From the NCBI RefSeq assembly GCF_900129665.1, contig NZ_FQWL01000002.1, forward strand, positions 310,001-374,000: a DNA stretch of 64,000 nucleotides, read 5' to 3'. Within the stretch, counting starts at the first letter, position 1, and the number at the start of each line of letters is the position of its first letter. Origin of the DNA: Flagellimonas flava (GTDB taxonomy: Bacteria > Bacteroidota > Bacteroidia > Flavobacteriales > Flavobacteriaceae). Below are positions 1-9,387 of this stretch, piece by piece. A program made the position numbers and the translations under genes. The notes below the pieces were generated by a model. It saw only the letters and a program-made list of their open reading frames with translations, searched no databases and had not been told where the DNA came from.

Positions 1-141
1 GAGCTTCTTAAAAAGCTTTTAAAAGTCCATAAAAGATTCATTAAATCAAGTTATATTTCAAACATTTTCTTATATTTTTGATTATTTCATAAAATTTATT
101 TAATATTTTTATCAAATTAATAACCAATAAATTAACTTAAG

Positions 142-561
142 ATGTTTTCAAAATCAAATTTACTGGCCACTTTGGGTGGATTCATTGTAATGTTTCTATT
201 AGGGTATGCCATTTGGGATGTTTTGTTAGCGGATTTTTATGCTGACCATACCCTTAAAAGTTTTTTGAATGAGGAAATGAATATGGGACTGATTGCAGTA
301 GGCAACCTTGTAATGGCTTTTGCACTTAGCTCCATTTATGGTAAGTGGGCAAGAGGGCACCACAGTGCCAAGGAAGGTTTCTCCTTTGGTGCGTGGATTG
401 GTCTTTTTACCGGAATAGGCATGGGACTTCTAAACCATTCGGTCATGGGTCTAATGGATATGACCGGGACTTTAGTAGATGGGATTGTCCAAATTATTTT
501 CTATGGAATTGTAGGTGCTGTTATTGGGCTGATCTACCAAAAAACAGCAGCAAAGGAATAA
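142..561 (+). CDS. Small four-helix membrane protein, unknown function
   Basis: A 139-residue protein dominated by four hydrophobic stretches (roughly residues 5-28, 47-65, 80-105 and 112-134), so an inner-membrane protein is likely. The region around residues 80-130 is Gly-rich (repeated GxG and GxxxG steps), which suits tight helix packing. The overall look resembles DUF1761-type small membrane proteins, but I would not assign it firmly. It stands alone: the 141 bases upstream are very AT-rich without another gene, and a strong terminator follows, shared with the convergent amylase-type gene. No function can be inferred from the context. Confidence 0.75.
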   Translation: MFSKSNLLATLGGFIVMFLLGYAIWDVLLADFYADHTLKSFLNEEMNMGLIAVGNLVMAFALSSIYGKWARGHHSAKEGFSFGAWIGLFTGIGMGLLNHSVMGLMDMTGTLVDGIVQIIFYGIVGAVIGLIYQKTAAKE

Positions 562-588
562 CGATAATTAACCGACCTCCAAACTTTG

Positions 589-617
589 GCGGACCGTGCT
601 GCGGTCCGCTTTTTTTT
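589..617. terminator. Rho-independent terminator between convergent genes
   Basis: An 8-bp perfect GC-rich stem (589-596 with 602-609) encloses a 5-base loop and is followed on the plus strand by eight T residues (610-617). It ends the small membrane-protein gene. It lies against the stop of the minus-strand GH13 gene, where the reverse strand lacks an equally long T run, so it works best for the plus strand. Confidence 0.85.
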
Positions 618-2487
618 ATTTCCCCACTTGAAAGATGAAAGACTCCAATGGGTCGAGTTGGACCTTGAAATAACCTATTCCATTTTTAACGGAAAGATTT
701 GCGTCCACCCTATTATACAACGCATCCTTTAGTTGATAAACATCTTTCCCCAATTTCCATTTATCAACCACGTCAGGAGGAAGTTTAAGCTCAAAATCAT
801 AACTTTCCCCAGCATCGAAATTGGACACGATAATGAGCTGCTCATCTTTTGACCATCTAACGAAGGATAACACTCTATGGTCATAGCCCGTTGTATGTTC
901 CTTGTTATAGAAATGAATTTCTTGATAGTCTCCCATCAATGCTTCGCTAGTACTGGTAAAATTGAGAAGTCTTTTATAAAAATCCCGCAAGGCCTTTTCA
1001 TCATCCGAAAGCTGTCCTCCATCAAATTTTCTTTCATTTACCCATCGCTGATGATGCGGAACACCAATGTAATCAAAAATGGAGGTCCGTGACGGTTTTC
1101 CAAAACCAGCATCCTCTGCCCCTGGTTCTCCTACTTCCTGACCAAAATAAATCATGGTCGGCGAGGTACTTAAGGTTGCGGAAACTACCATGGCAGGCTT
1201 GCCCAGCTCAGACTTACCGGCAAATTCCGGACTAGCTATTCTTTGTTCATCATGATTTTCCAAAAAATGGAGCATATGGTGCTCAATATCTGCCATTCCT
1301 TTTTGAACCACGGGAATATGGTCGGTCCATCCATATCCCTTCATGATGTGCTTAATGCTATCGTACAGTTCTACCTTGTCATAGAGGTAATCCATCTTAC
1401 CTTTATGAATGTAATCCCTATACAGCCCAGGATTGTATACTTCCGCGAGTAAGAATGCTTCCGGGTTCTTAGCTTTGATATGTGAGTTCAGGTAGCTCCA
1501 GAATTCTACAGGTACCATTTCGGCCATGTCGTAGCGAAACCCATCTACCCCTAGATCCAGCCAATACAATGCAATATCCTTGAATTTATCCCACGAATTG
1601 GGCACTTGTTTATCCTGCCAGAACTCAAAATGATCTTTAGGGCCTTTTGCATCAAAACCATCCGGCAGTTCATCAAAATCTTTACCACCATCTGGTCTTA
1701 CCCCATAGTTCACCTTAACCGTTTCATACCAATCACTAAAATTGGGGCGCGCCAACCGAGAACCATTGCCGGTCCATTTTGCGGGATTTTCCTGAAAGGC
1801 GCTATCGGCAAGTTGATGGGCCTCACCGCCCAAGGGCAAATAACCCTCTTCCCATTGTGGTACTTCGAATGGGGTGTCGGGGATATAATAGAAATTGTTA
1901 TCGACCTGGTATTCTTGTCCAACCTGATCCGTCTCTCCAAAATCTTGAATCCCTTCTGGATTGGTTAGACCCTCATAGTTTCGGGCCACATGATTTGGAA
2001 CAATATCGATTATCACTTTCATTCCGGCAGCATGGGTCCGTTCCACCAAAGCTTTGAATTCCTGCAGTCTTTTTGTGGGGTCTTGCGCCAAATCCGGGTT
2101 TACATTATAGTAATCCTTGACCGCATAAGGCGAACCGGCACGACCCTTAACCACATCCGGGTCATCATTGGAGATACCATAAGCCGTATAGTCATTAATC
2201 AAGGCATGGTGCGGCACACCGGTATACCAGATATGTGTAATCCCCAAATCCTTAATTTCACGCAAGGCTTCTTCGGTAAAATCGGCAAACTTGCCCACCC
2301 CATTTTCTTCAATGGTCCCCCATGGTTTGTTTGTGGTATTGGTATTTCCAAAAAGTCTGGTAAAGACTTGATAAACAATGGCTTTCTTTTTCATTTTTGG
2401 TGTAGTCTTGGCTTCTTGCGGTTTCCGCTCACAGGAAATAAAAACTCCCAATGTAATGCAAAACACAATATGAAGCTTTAGCTTCAT
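616..2487 (-). CDS. GH13 alpha-amylase-family lipoprotein
   Basis: A 623-residue glycoside hydrolase family 13 enzyme, expected to act on alpha-1,4-glucans such as starch or maltodextrin. The N-terminus is a lipoprotein signal ending in ISC (Cys19), so it is probably anchored in the cell envelope like SusG. The (beta/alpha)8 motifs are complete: DIVPNH (about residues 161-166), GFRYD with nucleophile Asp320, LLAEV with acid/base Glu349, and ENHD with Asp413 as transition-state stabiliser. The C-terminal ~100 residues look like the usual beta-sandwich. Its start overlaps the stop of the upstream GH65 gene by four bases (ATGA), so the two are translationally coupled in the order regulator, GH65, GH13. 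Exact product specificity (amylase, neopullulanase or glucosidase) cannot be read from the sequence. Confidence 0.92.
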   Translation of the reverse strand: MKLKLHIVFCITLGVFISCERKPQEAKTTPKMKKKAIVYQVFTRLFGNTNTTNKPWGTIEENGVGKFADFTEEALREIKDLGITHIWYTGVPHHALINDYTAYGISNDDPDVVKGRAGSPYAVKDYYNVNPDLAQDPTKRLQEFKALVERTHAAGMKVIIDIVPNHVARNYEGLTNPEGIQDFGETDQVGQEYQVDNNFYYIPDTPFEVPQWEEGYLPLGGEAHQLADSAFQENPAKWTGNGSRLARPNFSDWYETVKVNYGVRPDGGKDFDELPDGFDAKGPKDHFEFWQDKQVPNSWDKFKDIALYWLDLGVDGFRYDMAEMVPVEFWSYLNSHIKAKNPEAFLLAEVYNPGLYRDYIHKGKMDYLYDKVELYDSIKHIMKGYGWTDHIPVVQKGMADIEHHMLHFLENHDEQRIASPEFAGKSELGKPAMVVSATLSTSPTMIYFGQEVGEPGAEDAGFGKPSRTSIFDYIGVPHHQRWVNERKFDGGQLSDDEKALRDFYKRLLNFTSTSEALMGDYQEIHFYNKEHTTGYDHRVLSFVRWSKDEQLIIVSNFDAGESYDFELKLPPDVVDKWKLGKDVYQLKDALYNRVDANLSVKNGIGYFKVQLDPLESFIFQVGK

Positions 2488-4787
2488 GCTTCAATGGTTT
2501 TTCCTGGAACCAAAACCACATTCTTTCCATTAACCTTAATGGTCAGGGGCTCTCCTTCGGATATTTCAAAACTGCTGGTTTCTTCGGTAACCGTAATTGT
2601 AACAATTTGATTTCTGAAATTGACCCTGAACGTGTACGAATTCCATTGTGTTGGAATTTGAGGACTAAAATTCAGCATATCTTCCGCTACTCTCATCCCT
2701 CCAAAACCTTCAACAATGCTCATCCAAGTTCCCGCCATGGAGGTGATGTGAAGCCCTTCTTCCACTTCCTTGTTATAATCATCTAGATCCAACCTTGAAG
2801 TTCTTAAATAAAAAGTATAGGCCTGCTCCATACGCCCAAGTTTTGCAGCTTGAATGCTATGCACACATGGAGACAGGGAAGACTCATGTACCGTAAAAGG
2901 TTCGTAAAAATCGAAATGCTTTGCCAAGGCCTCATTGCTGAAATGGTCTTCAAAAAAATAAAACCCTTGAAGTACATCTGCCTGCTTTATGTACGGCGAA
3001 CGAAGTATACGGTCCCAACTCCATTTTTGGTTAATGGGCCTTTCTGATTTATCCAGATCCGGCACTTTAATCATTTCCTTGTCCAAGAAACCATCTTGCT
3101 GTAGGTATACTCCATGTTTGTCCGAGAATGGGAAATACATACTCCCGGCTACCTTGGCCCAATCCGAAGTTTCTGGATCTTCCAATTGGGTTTTTGTCAT
3201 GATTCGCAAATAATCTTCCGGATAATGGTTCTTGACCACCTCTAATTGCTCGAGGGCATAGTCGATACACCATTTTGCCAGATAGTTGGTATACCAATTG
3301 TTGTTGACGTTATTTTCGTATTCATTGGGCCCTGTCACCCCAAGCATTACATATTGTTCCTTGTCCACCGAATAGTTCACCCGTTGATGCCAGAACCTTG
3401 CAATCCCGATTAGGACTTCCAATCCCATTTTAGGGATATAGCTATAATCTCCAGTATACCTATGATAATTAAAAATAGCAAAGGCAATGGCACCATTCCT
3501 ATGGATTTCTTCAAAGGTGATTTCCCATTCATTATGGCATTCTTCCCCGTTCATGGTCACCATTGGATAGAGGGCCGCCCCGTTTGAAAATCCTAACTTT
3601 TCCGCATTTTCAATAGCTTTTTCAAGGTGATGATAGCGGTATTCCAACAAGCTCCAAGCCACTTCCTGATTTTTGGTCGCCATGTAGAAGGGCAGACAAT
3701 AGGCTTCTGTATCCCAATATGTACTTCCCCCGTATTTCTCCCCTGTAAATCCTTTTGGTCCGATGTTCAACCTTGAGTCCTTTCCCAAATACGTTTGGTT
3801 CAATTGAAAAATATTGAAGCGAATTCCCTGTTGCGCCTTCACGTCCCCTGCAATGGTGATATCGCTCATTTTCCAAATCTTGGCCCAGGCATCTTTTTGT
3901 TTTTCCAACAACCCATCAAACCCAATCTGCATTGCCTTGTCCAAAATACTTTTAGCTGTGGCAACCAGTTCCGACTTCCCGTGGTTTCTTGAGACCGTAT
4001 AACCTCCAAATTTGGTCAGGGAGATACTACTCCCCTTTGAAACCTGCTGGTCATACGCCAAGGATACAAGATTCTCAGTTTTGTTTCCGGAATTGGAAAT
4101 CACAGCTTTACCGTTATAAGCTACCATGGTTTGCATATAGGTGCAGGTGGCAAATTCGGTCTTCATGGTGTGCGCCTCTATGAAGCCTTGGTCCTTGTCC
4201 ATAGAGACCGCCGTTGTATTCCAAAATTTATCGTCCCAGTTGCTGTCCTCATTGGTAATTCCACTGTCCAAATAAGGTCTGAAAGTAACTTCGATATCTT
4301 GATTTATGGCAGTAACCTCATACTTAATAGCTCCAAGTTCATCCAAATCCAGGCTTAAAAATCGGGTTGCGACTACCGAAATTTGTTCGCCACTTGGCAT
4401 TTCCGCACTAAAGCTCCGTTTGTACCAACCTTCCTTCATGTTTAGCTCTCTTCTGAAGTCTTGAACAGAGGTGCAAGTATTTAAATCGAGCTGTTTGCCA
4501 TTTATCACTACCTCAATGCCAATCCAATTTGGTGCATTGAGTACCTTGGCAAAGTATTCGGGATAGCCATTTTTCCACCATCCCACACGTGTTTTGTCTG
4601 GGTAATATACCCCAGCGATATAACTCCCTTGGAAGGTTCCCCCCGAGTAATTCTCTTCAAAATTGGCACGCTGGCCCATGGCCCCATTTCCAATACTGAA
4701 TAAACTTTCTGAAGATTTGATTCTTTCTTTGTCAAACCCCTCTTCTACAATGGACCAAGCATCCGGCTTAATATAATCCTGGTTCAT
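2484..4787 (-). CDS. GH65 maltose-phosphorylase-type enzyme
   Basis: A 767-residue family 65 protein with no signal peptide, so cytoplasmic. The motif GEECHNEWEITFEEIHRNG (about residues 414-432) and the following VTGPNEYEN segment are characteristic. Glu489 in GPNEYEN corresponds to the catalytic acid of Lactobacillus maltose phosphorylase. Known family chemistry is inverting phosphorolysis of maltose to beta-glucose-1-phosphate and glucose. Kojibiose or trehalose specificity is possible in GH65, but the neighbours (GH13 enzyme, LacI regulator, SusC/SusD) fit maltose. It overlaps the GH13 gene by four bases and lies 68 bases downstream of the regulator gene. The beta-phosphoglucomutase that normally takes over the product is not in this window. 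Confidence 0.9.
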   Translation of the reverse strand: MNQDYIKPDAWSIVEEGFDKERIKSSESLFSIGNGAMGQRANFEENYSGGTFQGSYIAGVYYPDKTRVGWWKNGYPEYFAKVLNAPNWIGIEVVINGKQLDLNTCTSVQDFRRELNMKEGWYKRSFSAEMPSGEQISVVATRFLSLDLDELGAIKYEVTAINQDIEVTFRPYLDSGITNEDSNWDDKFWNTTAVSMDKDQGFIEAHTMKTEFATCTYMQTMVAYNGKAVISNSGNKTENLVSLAYDQQVSKGSSISLTKFGGYTVSRNHGKSELVATAKSILDKAMQIGFDGLLEKQKDAWAKIWKMSDITIAGDVKAQQGIRFNIFQLNQTYLGKDSRLNIGPKGFTGEKYGGSTYWDTEAYCLPFYMATKNQEVAWSLLEYRYHHLEKAIENAEKLGFSNGAALYPMVTMNGEECHNEWEITFEEIHRNGAIAFAIFNYHRYTGDYSYIPKMGLEVLIGIARFWHQRVNYSVDKEQYVMLGVTGPNEYENNVNNNWYTNYLAKWCIDYALEQLEVVKNHYPEDYLRIMTKTQLEDPETSDWAKVAGSMYFPFSDKHGVYLQQDGFLDKEMIKVPDLDKSERPINQKWSWDRILRSPYIKQADVLQGFYFFEDHFSNEALAKHFDFYEPFTVHESSLSPCVHSIQAAKLGRMEQAYTFYLRTSRLDLDDYNKEVEEGLHITSMAGTWMSIVEGFGGMRVAEDMLNFSPQIPTQWNSYTFRVNFRNQIVTITVTEETSSFEISEGEPLTIKVNGKNVVLVPGKTIEA

Positions 4788-4855
4788 AAGCTAGTCTTAT
4801 GTTGATTGCAATTTTTTAGATGTTCCAAGTTTGGCTTTTCAGCCAAGGTGCAAAC

Positions 4856-5875
4856 TTAATTAATTGTAGAATCACGCACCACCAAAGTAGGCTCTAAAAT
4901 TTTGGTTTGATATGTTTCCTCCTCTGCCTCGCTCTCTACCTTGTCTATTAGCATTTGGGCAGAAATTTCACCCATTTTTTGACCATGTTGCGCAACTACG
5001 GTCAGGCTTGGGTAAGCGTATTGGGAGAGGAAGCCGTCAGTGAAGCCAATGAAGGACATATCTTCTGGGATCCGCAAGCCCCTTTTTTGGGCCAAGCGCA
5101 TGCTGAATACGGCAAATATCTCGTTGACACATAACACGGCGTCCAAATCCGTGGAATCGAAGAAATCCTTTATGAGTTCTTCATCCATATCCATGGAAGA
5201 TAGTTTCAACATTCGGGATTCGTCCACCTCAATACCATGCTCCATGAGGGCCTTTTTATAACCTTCGGTTCGAGCCCGACTAACGCTTAGATAATCCGCT
5301 GTGGTAATAATACCGATTTTCTTCCTCCCTTGATCGATCATCTTCTTGGCCGCCATATAGGCTCCCAATTGATCATCAATAACCACCTTGTCACATTCAA
5401 TTTCATTGGTTATGCGGTCTACAAGCACCACTGGTATTCCTTGTTCGGTAACCTCCTTTAAGTGATTATAATCATTTTTCTTTTGGGTTTCAGAAGAAAG
5501 AGACATGATAAAACCATCAATACTTCCATTAGCCAACATTTCCATATTGATAACCTCCCTATCAAATGATTCATCAGAGGAACATACTATAACATTGTAC
5601 CCTCTTGCATTGGCATACTTTTCTATTCCTCTTATAACGGTTGTAAAAAAGTGATGTACAATATCTGGAATAACCACCCCAATGTTCTTTGTCCTTTTAT
5701 TTTTAAGGCTTATGGCTATGTTGTTGGGTCGGTAATTATAAAGTTTTGCAAAAGCTTGGATTTTTTCTTTGGTATCCCGACTGATCTCCTCACTATTTTT
5801 CAAGGCCTTTGAAACCGTGGAAATGGAAACTTCAAGTTCCCTTGCAATGTCCTTAAGTGTAATTTTTGCCTTCAA
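4856..5875 (-). CDS. LacI-family transcriptional regulator
   Basis: A 339-residue regulator. Residues 1-25 form the LacI helix-turn-helix (TLKDIARELEVSISTVSKAL) followed by a hinge helix with the YRPNNIA pattern (about 48-54), then a periplasmic-binding-protein-like sugar sensor domain starting near NIGVVIPD. It is the first gene of a probable regulator > GH65 > GH13 operon and is divergent from susC across 378 bases that hold a LacI-type palindrome. By analogy with other flavobacterial maltodextrin loci it probably senses maltose or a related alpha-glucoside and controls both sides. Whether it activates or represses cannot be told from the sequence. Confidence 0.9.
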   Translation of the reverse strand: MKAKITLKDIARELEVSISTVSKALKNSEEISRDTKEKIQAFAKLYNYRPNNIAISLKNKRTKNIGVVIPDIVHHFFTTVIRGIEKYANARGYNVIVCSSDESFDREVINMEMLANGSIDGFIMSLSSETQKKNDYNHLKEVTEQGIPVVLVDRITNEIECDKVVIDDQLGAYMAAKKMIDQGRKKIGIITTADYLSVSRARTEGYKKALMEHGIEVDESRMLKLSSMDMDEELIKDFFDSTDLDAVLCVNEIFAVFSMRLAQKRGLRIPEDMSFIGFTDGFLSQYAYPSLTVVAQHGQKMGEISAQMLIDKVESEAEEETYQTKILEPTLVVRDSTIN

Positions 5876-6253
5876 TTAGGTTTGAATTTGGTTTGGAAAT
5901 AATTTTTGAAGTTAGTCAATCTTAATCAGTTGGTTGGCCATGCCAAACTTTTTTAACAAAACCATATGTCAAGCATCATTCCGGGGTGAAATGTGAATTT
6001 TTGTTAAATTAGGTAAAAAATAAAAATAGTATATTAGACATTGAGATTGCATATTTAATCATTTCCGGGCAGTAATTTTATGATTTAAGCAATCTTGGCA
6101 AAGATGTTTTGACTAACCCGCAAAACATCAAAGTTATCAACACGAAACCGTTTTCGTTATGGGTTGCACTCCACTTAACCGCTGATTAACATTTTTTTTA
6201 TATATGTTTAACAGATAAGAATTGAAATTAACTCAACTTAAAATTAATTATTT
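5876..6253. promoter_or_regulatory. Divergent control region between lacI-type gene and susC
   Basis: 378 bases without a gene, AT-rich, separating two divergent transcripts. The one clear element is the LacI-type palindrome at 6142-6157, about 100 bases before the susC start. Downstream of it are a TTG at 6164-6166 and T/A-rich sequence (6187-6207) where a promoter would lie, but I found no exact TAnnTTTG box on either strand. No small ORF or RNA gene is convincing here. Confidence 0.5.
6142..6157. promoter_or_regulatory. Candidate LacI-family operator
   Basis: The 16-base sequence ACGAAACCGTTTTCGT is a palindrome with seven of eight base pairs matching around a central CG, the usual architecture of LacI/GalR/CcpA-type operators (AAnCGnTT core). 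It lies in the gap between the LacI-type gene and susC, which is where such an operator is expected. The match to the regulator is inference. Confidence 0.65.
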
Positions 6254-9200
6254 ATGAAGATTACGCTACTAAAAAGCATTTTGCTTTCTGGGGCATTTTT
6301 ATGCTTTGGATTGTCAAAAGCTCAAACGGTATCTGGTACGGTTACGGACGCAACCGGGCCCTTACCGGGAGCAAGTGTTCTTGTTAAGGGAACAACTACT
6401 GGTACGCAAACCGATTTTGATGGTAATTATACCCTCGACGGTGTTGATGGTTCCTCAACGTTAGTATTCAGTTATATTGGATACACTACGCTGGAAATTC
6501 CGGTTAATGGTCAGTCCACCATTAACGTTACCCTGCAGGAAGATGCACAGGCCTTGGACGAGGTGGTAATCATTGGCTATGGTACCACAACGGTAAAAGA
6601 TGCAACTGGTTCAGTTGCCGCCGTAACCTCGGAAGACTTTAACGGTGGTGTAATTGCATCTCCAGAACAGTTGATTCAAGGTAAAACGGCAGGTGTTCAA
6701 ATTACCCAAGCTAGTGGTGCTCCTGGAGACGGGGTTGCTATTAGGATTCGGGGTACGAATTCCGTTCGTTCCAACAACAACCCGTTATTTGTTGTGGATG
6801 GTGTTCCATTATCTGGTGCAGATACTTCTCCTGGAAGTGGTGATACCGGTTTGGGAACATCTACTTCATCCAACCCACTTAACTTCTTGAACCCAAGTGA
6901 TATTGAAAGCATAAGTGTTCTTAAAGATGCTTCTGCTACAGCCATCTATGGGTCTAGGGGTGCAAATGGTGTTGTAATCATTACAACAAAGGATGGTAGA
7001 GGTAGTACCGGAGGAAGATTTGAATTCTCCTCCACTTTAAGCATCTCTACTCCTGCTGATGAGTATGATTTGCTAGGAAGAGAAGACTTCTTGGATGCTG
7101 TTGAGCAGTTTGGCGGAAATCGTGCTGCGCAAGATTTCGGAAACGATGTAGACTGGCAAGATTTCGTGACCAGAACCGTAGCTTCACAAAACCAAAACCT
7201 TTCTTATACCAATAATTACGGTAAAGGAAATGTTAGGGCCACCTTCGGTTATGGCAAGCAATTTGGTGTTGTTGAGAATTCTGACTTGGAAAGAATTACG
7301 GGTCGTATCAACGCAACACATCGCTTTTTAGACGATAAATTAACCTTGAACTTGCAAGGAACTGTTTCCCGAGTAAACGAGCAAAGAGCCCCAATTAGTG
7401 GTAGTGCCGGATTTAACGGTGACCTTTTGGGTGCTGCTTACTCTGCCAATCCTACATGGCCAACTGATCCAGAATTTTCAGCAGCTGGTGGTTTATTAAG
7501 TCCTGCCACTCTATTAGAAGAAACAAGGACTATGAGCAATGTGGACAGAATGCTGATCAACGGCTCCATAGAATATAAATTCACTCCAGAACTAACTGGA
7601 AAAATTAATTTAGGTTACGACAAATCTGAAGGTGAGACCTTTGCCCTTTCGACAAGAGACGCCATCAATGTTGGTAGAAACGTGTTAGGAAATGGTCGGG
7701 GTAACTTCAATACGCTGGATTTAGAAAACAGACTTATTGAAGCCACTTTGAACTATAGAAAGGAGTTTGAAAATTCCTATGTAGATGCAATTGTTGGTTA
7801 CTCTTTCCAAGATTTCGGAACCAGCGGACGTAATGTTGAAGGATTTGGTTTCTCTACTTCCGAATTCAACCAAATGGAATCGGACATGAGAACTTCAGTT
7901 GAGAGTACACAAGCTGAAATAGATGGTCGTTTCCAGCAGTTTGGATACGATCCTAGATCATCTGATATTGTAGTTAACAGATTGACTCCAACTGTATCTT
8001 CGGATAATATTGGGGCTGGAAGCTCTCTGCGTTTGGTACGTTCCATTGCCGCAGATACCTTTGACAACACTGACGAATTACAATCCTTCTTTGCAAGGGT
8101 AAACTATACCTTGAACGATAAGTATCTATTCACAGCTACAGTAAGGGCTGATGGATCTTCCCGCTTTGGTGGTAACAACCAATATGGGTACTTCCCTTCT
8201 GGTGCCTTTGCTTGGAAATTGCATGAAGAAGATTTCATAGGTGATGCTTTCTCCACCTTGAAATTGAGACTTGGTGCCGGTATTACAGGTAACCAAGAAG
8301 GACTTGGATATGGCCAGTTTATTCGTCGTGAGCGATTTGGCGCCCCATCCATTAATGATGATGGTGAATTTGTACCACCAGGTGTTTCTCCTGTAACTTT
8401 TGCAAATCCTGATTTGAAATGGGAGGAAACTTTGGATTTCAACGTAGGATTGGATTTCGGGTTTAACGATGATAAGGTAACCGGTAGTGTTAACGTTTAT
8501 CGCAAAGAAACCACTGACCTTCTTCTAAACATTGAAGCAGCTCAGCCTTCTCCACAACCAAGATTCTTTGAAAACTTGGATGCTACCTTGATTAACCAAG
8601 GTGTGGAATTTGAGATAAATGTTGATTGGTTAGAAGCGGAAGATGCTTCATTTTCCACCGCATTCAACATTGCATATAACGACAATGAGCTTCAAGATTT
8701 TGATGGGCAGATTCCCGCAGGTACTATCCGTGGACAGGGTCTATCTCTGGCATTTGCTCAAATTTTGGCTGGAAACCAGCCATTGTTCTCCTACTTCCTA
8801 AGGGAGTTTGAAGGATTTGACAGCAATGGTCTTCCATTGGGCGATGTCCAAACCTTTGTTGGAGAAGATGCATTACCAGATATCAATGCAGGTCTATCTT
8901 TGAATCTTGCAGTTAAGAACTGGGATTTCGCAGCATACTTTGCTGGGCAGTTCGGTTTCTCTGTGTATAACAACACAAGAAATGCCTTCTTTACTGCCGG
9001 TTCTATCGGAAATGCAAGAAACGTAACACCTGAGGTTCTAACTAGTGGTGAAAGCAATCTTGCTTCCGCTCCAGTATCTACAAGATTCCTTGAAAGTGGT
9101 GATTTCGTAAGATTGCAAAATGCATCCGTGGGTTATACCGTCCCATTAAGTGGAGATGGAGCCCTTAAGAGCTTGAGATTCTCCGTTACTGGACAAAACC

Positions 9201-9370
9201 TATTCTTGATAACCGACTATAGTGGTCTAGACCCTGAAATTAGCGTTCAACCTGGAACACCTAACAACGGGGTAAGTGACTTATTGAACGGAATTCCAAC
9301 CGCTGGAATAGACTATACATCCTTTCCAAGACCAAGAACTGTTACTTTTGGCTTAAACGCCACATTCTAA
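6254..9370 (+). CDS. SusC/RagA-type TonB-linked outer-membrane transporter
   Basis: A 1,038-residue SusC-family protein. It has a signal peptide ending in KAQ (about residue 24), a carboxypeptidase-regulatory-like beta-sandwich (about 25-95), a DEVVIIGYGT segment, the plug with the family motifs LFVVDGVPL and KDASATAIYGSRGANGVVIITT (about 220-245), and a large beta-barrel ending in an aromatic residue (Phe). Such proteins form the barrel under a SusD lid and import oligosaccharides or other large ligands with TonB energy. It is followed after 17 bases by susD. The LacI operator upstream and the GH13/GH65 genes point to maltodextrin as ligand. The neighbouring VCBS/haloperoxidase operon is an alternative partner. 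Confidence 0.93.
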   Translation: MKITLLKSILLSGAFLCFGLSKAQTVSGTVTDATGPLPGASVLVKGTTTGTQTDFDGNYTLDGVDGSSTLVFSYIGYTTLEIPVNGQSTINVTLQEDAQALDEVVIIGYGTTTVKDATGSVAAVTSEDFNGGVIASPEQLIQGKTAGVQITQASGAPGDGVAIRIRGTNSVRSNNNPLFVVDGVPLSGADTSPGSGDTGLGTSTSSNPLNFLNPSDIESISVLKDASATAIYGSRGANGVVIITTKDGRGSTGGRFEFSSTLSISTPADEYDLLGREDFLDAVEQFGGNRAAQDFGNDVDWQDFVTRTVASQNQNLSYTNNYGKGNVRATFGYGKQFGVVENSDLERITGRINATHRFLDDKLTLNLQGTVSRVNEQRAPISGSAGFNGDLLGAAYSANPTWPTDPEFSAAGGLLSPATLLEETRTMSNVDRMLINGSIEYKFTPELTGKINLGYDKSEGETFALSTRDAINVGRNVLGNGRGNFNTLDLENRLIEATLNYRKEFENSYVDAIVGYSFQDFGTSGRNVEGFGFSTSEFNQMESDMRTSVESTQAEIDGRFQQFGYDPRSSDIVVNRLTPTVSSDNIGAGSSLRLVRSIAADTFDNTDELQSFFARVNYTLNDKYLFTATVRADGSSRFGGNNQYGYFPSGAFAWKLHEEDFIGDAFSTLKLRLGAGITGNQEGLGYGQFIRRERFGAPSINDDGEFVPPGVSPVTFANPDLKWEETLDFNVGLDFGFNDDKVTGSVNVYRKETTDLLLNIEAAQPSPQPRFFENLDATLINQGVEFEINVDWLEAEDASFSTAFNIAYNDNELQDFDGQIPAGTIRGQGLSLAFAQILAGNQPLFSYFLREFEGFDSNGLPLGDVQTFVGEDALPDINAGLSLNLAVKNWDFAAYFAGQFGFSVYNNTRNAFFTAGSIGNARNVTPEVLTSGESNLASAPVSTRFLESGDFVRLQNASVGYTVPLSGDGALKSLRFSVTGQNLFLITDYSGLDPEISVQPGTPNNGVSDLLNGIPTAGIDYTSFPRPRTVTFGLNATF

Positions 9371-9387
9371 ACAAAAAAATTGAAAAG

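Noticed and set aside
4831..4846. 6-bp hairpin between the lacI-type and GH65 genes
   Set aside because: It lacks a T run on the transcribed strand, so it is not called as a terminator; a small attenuation role cannot be excluded.
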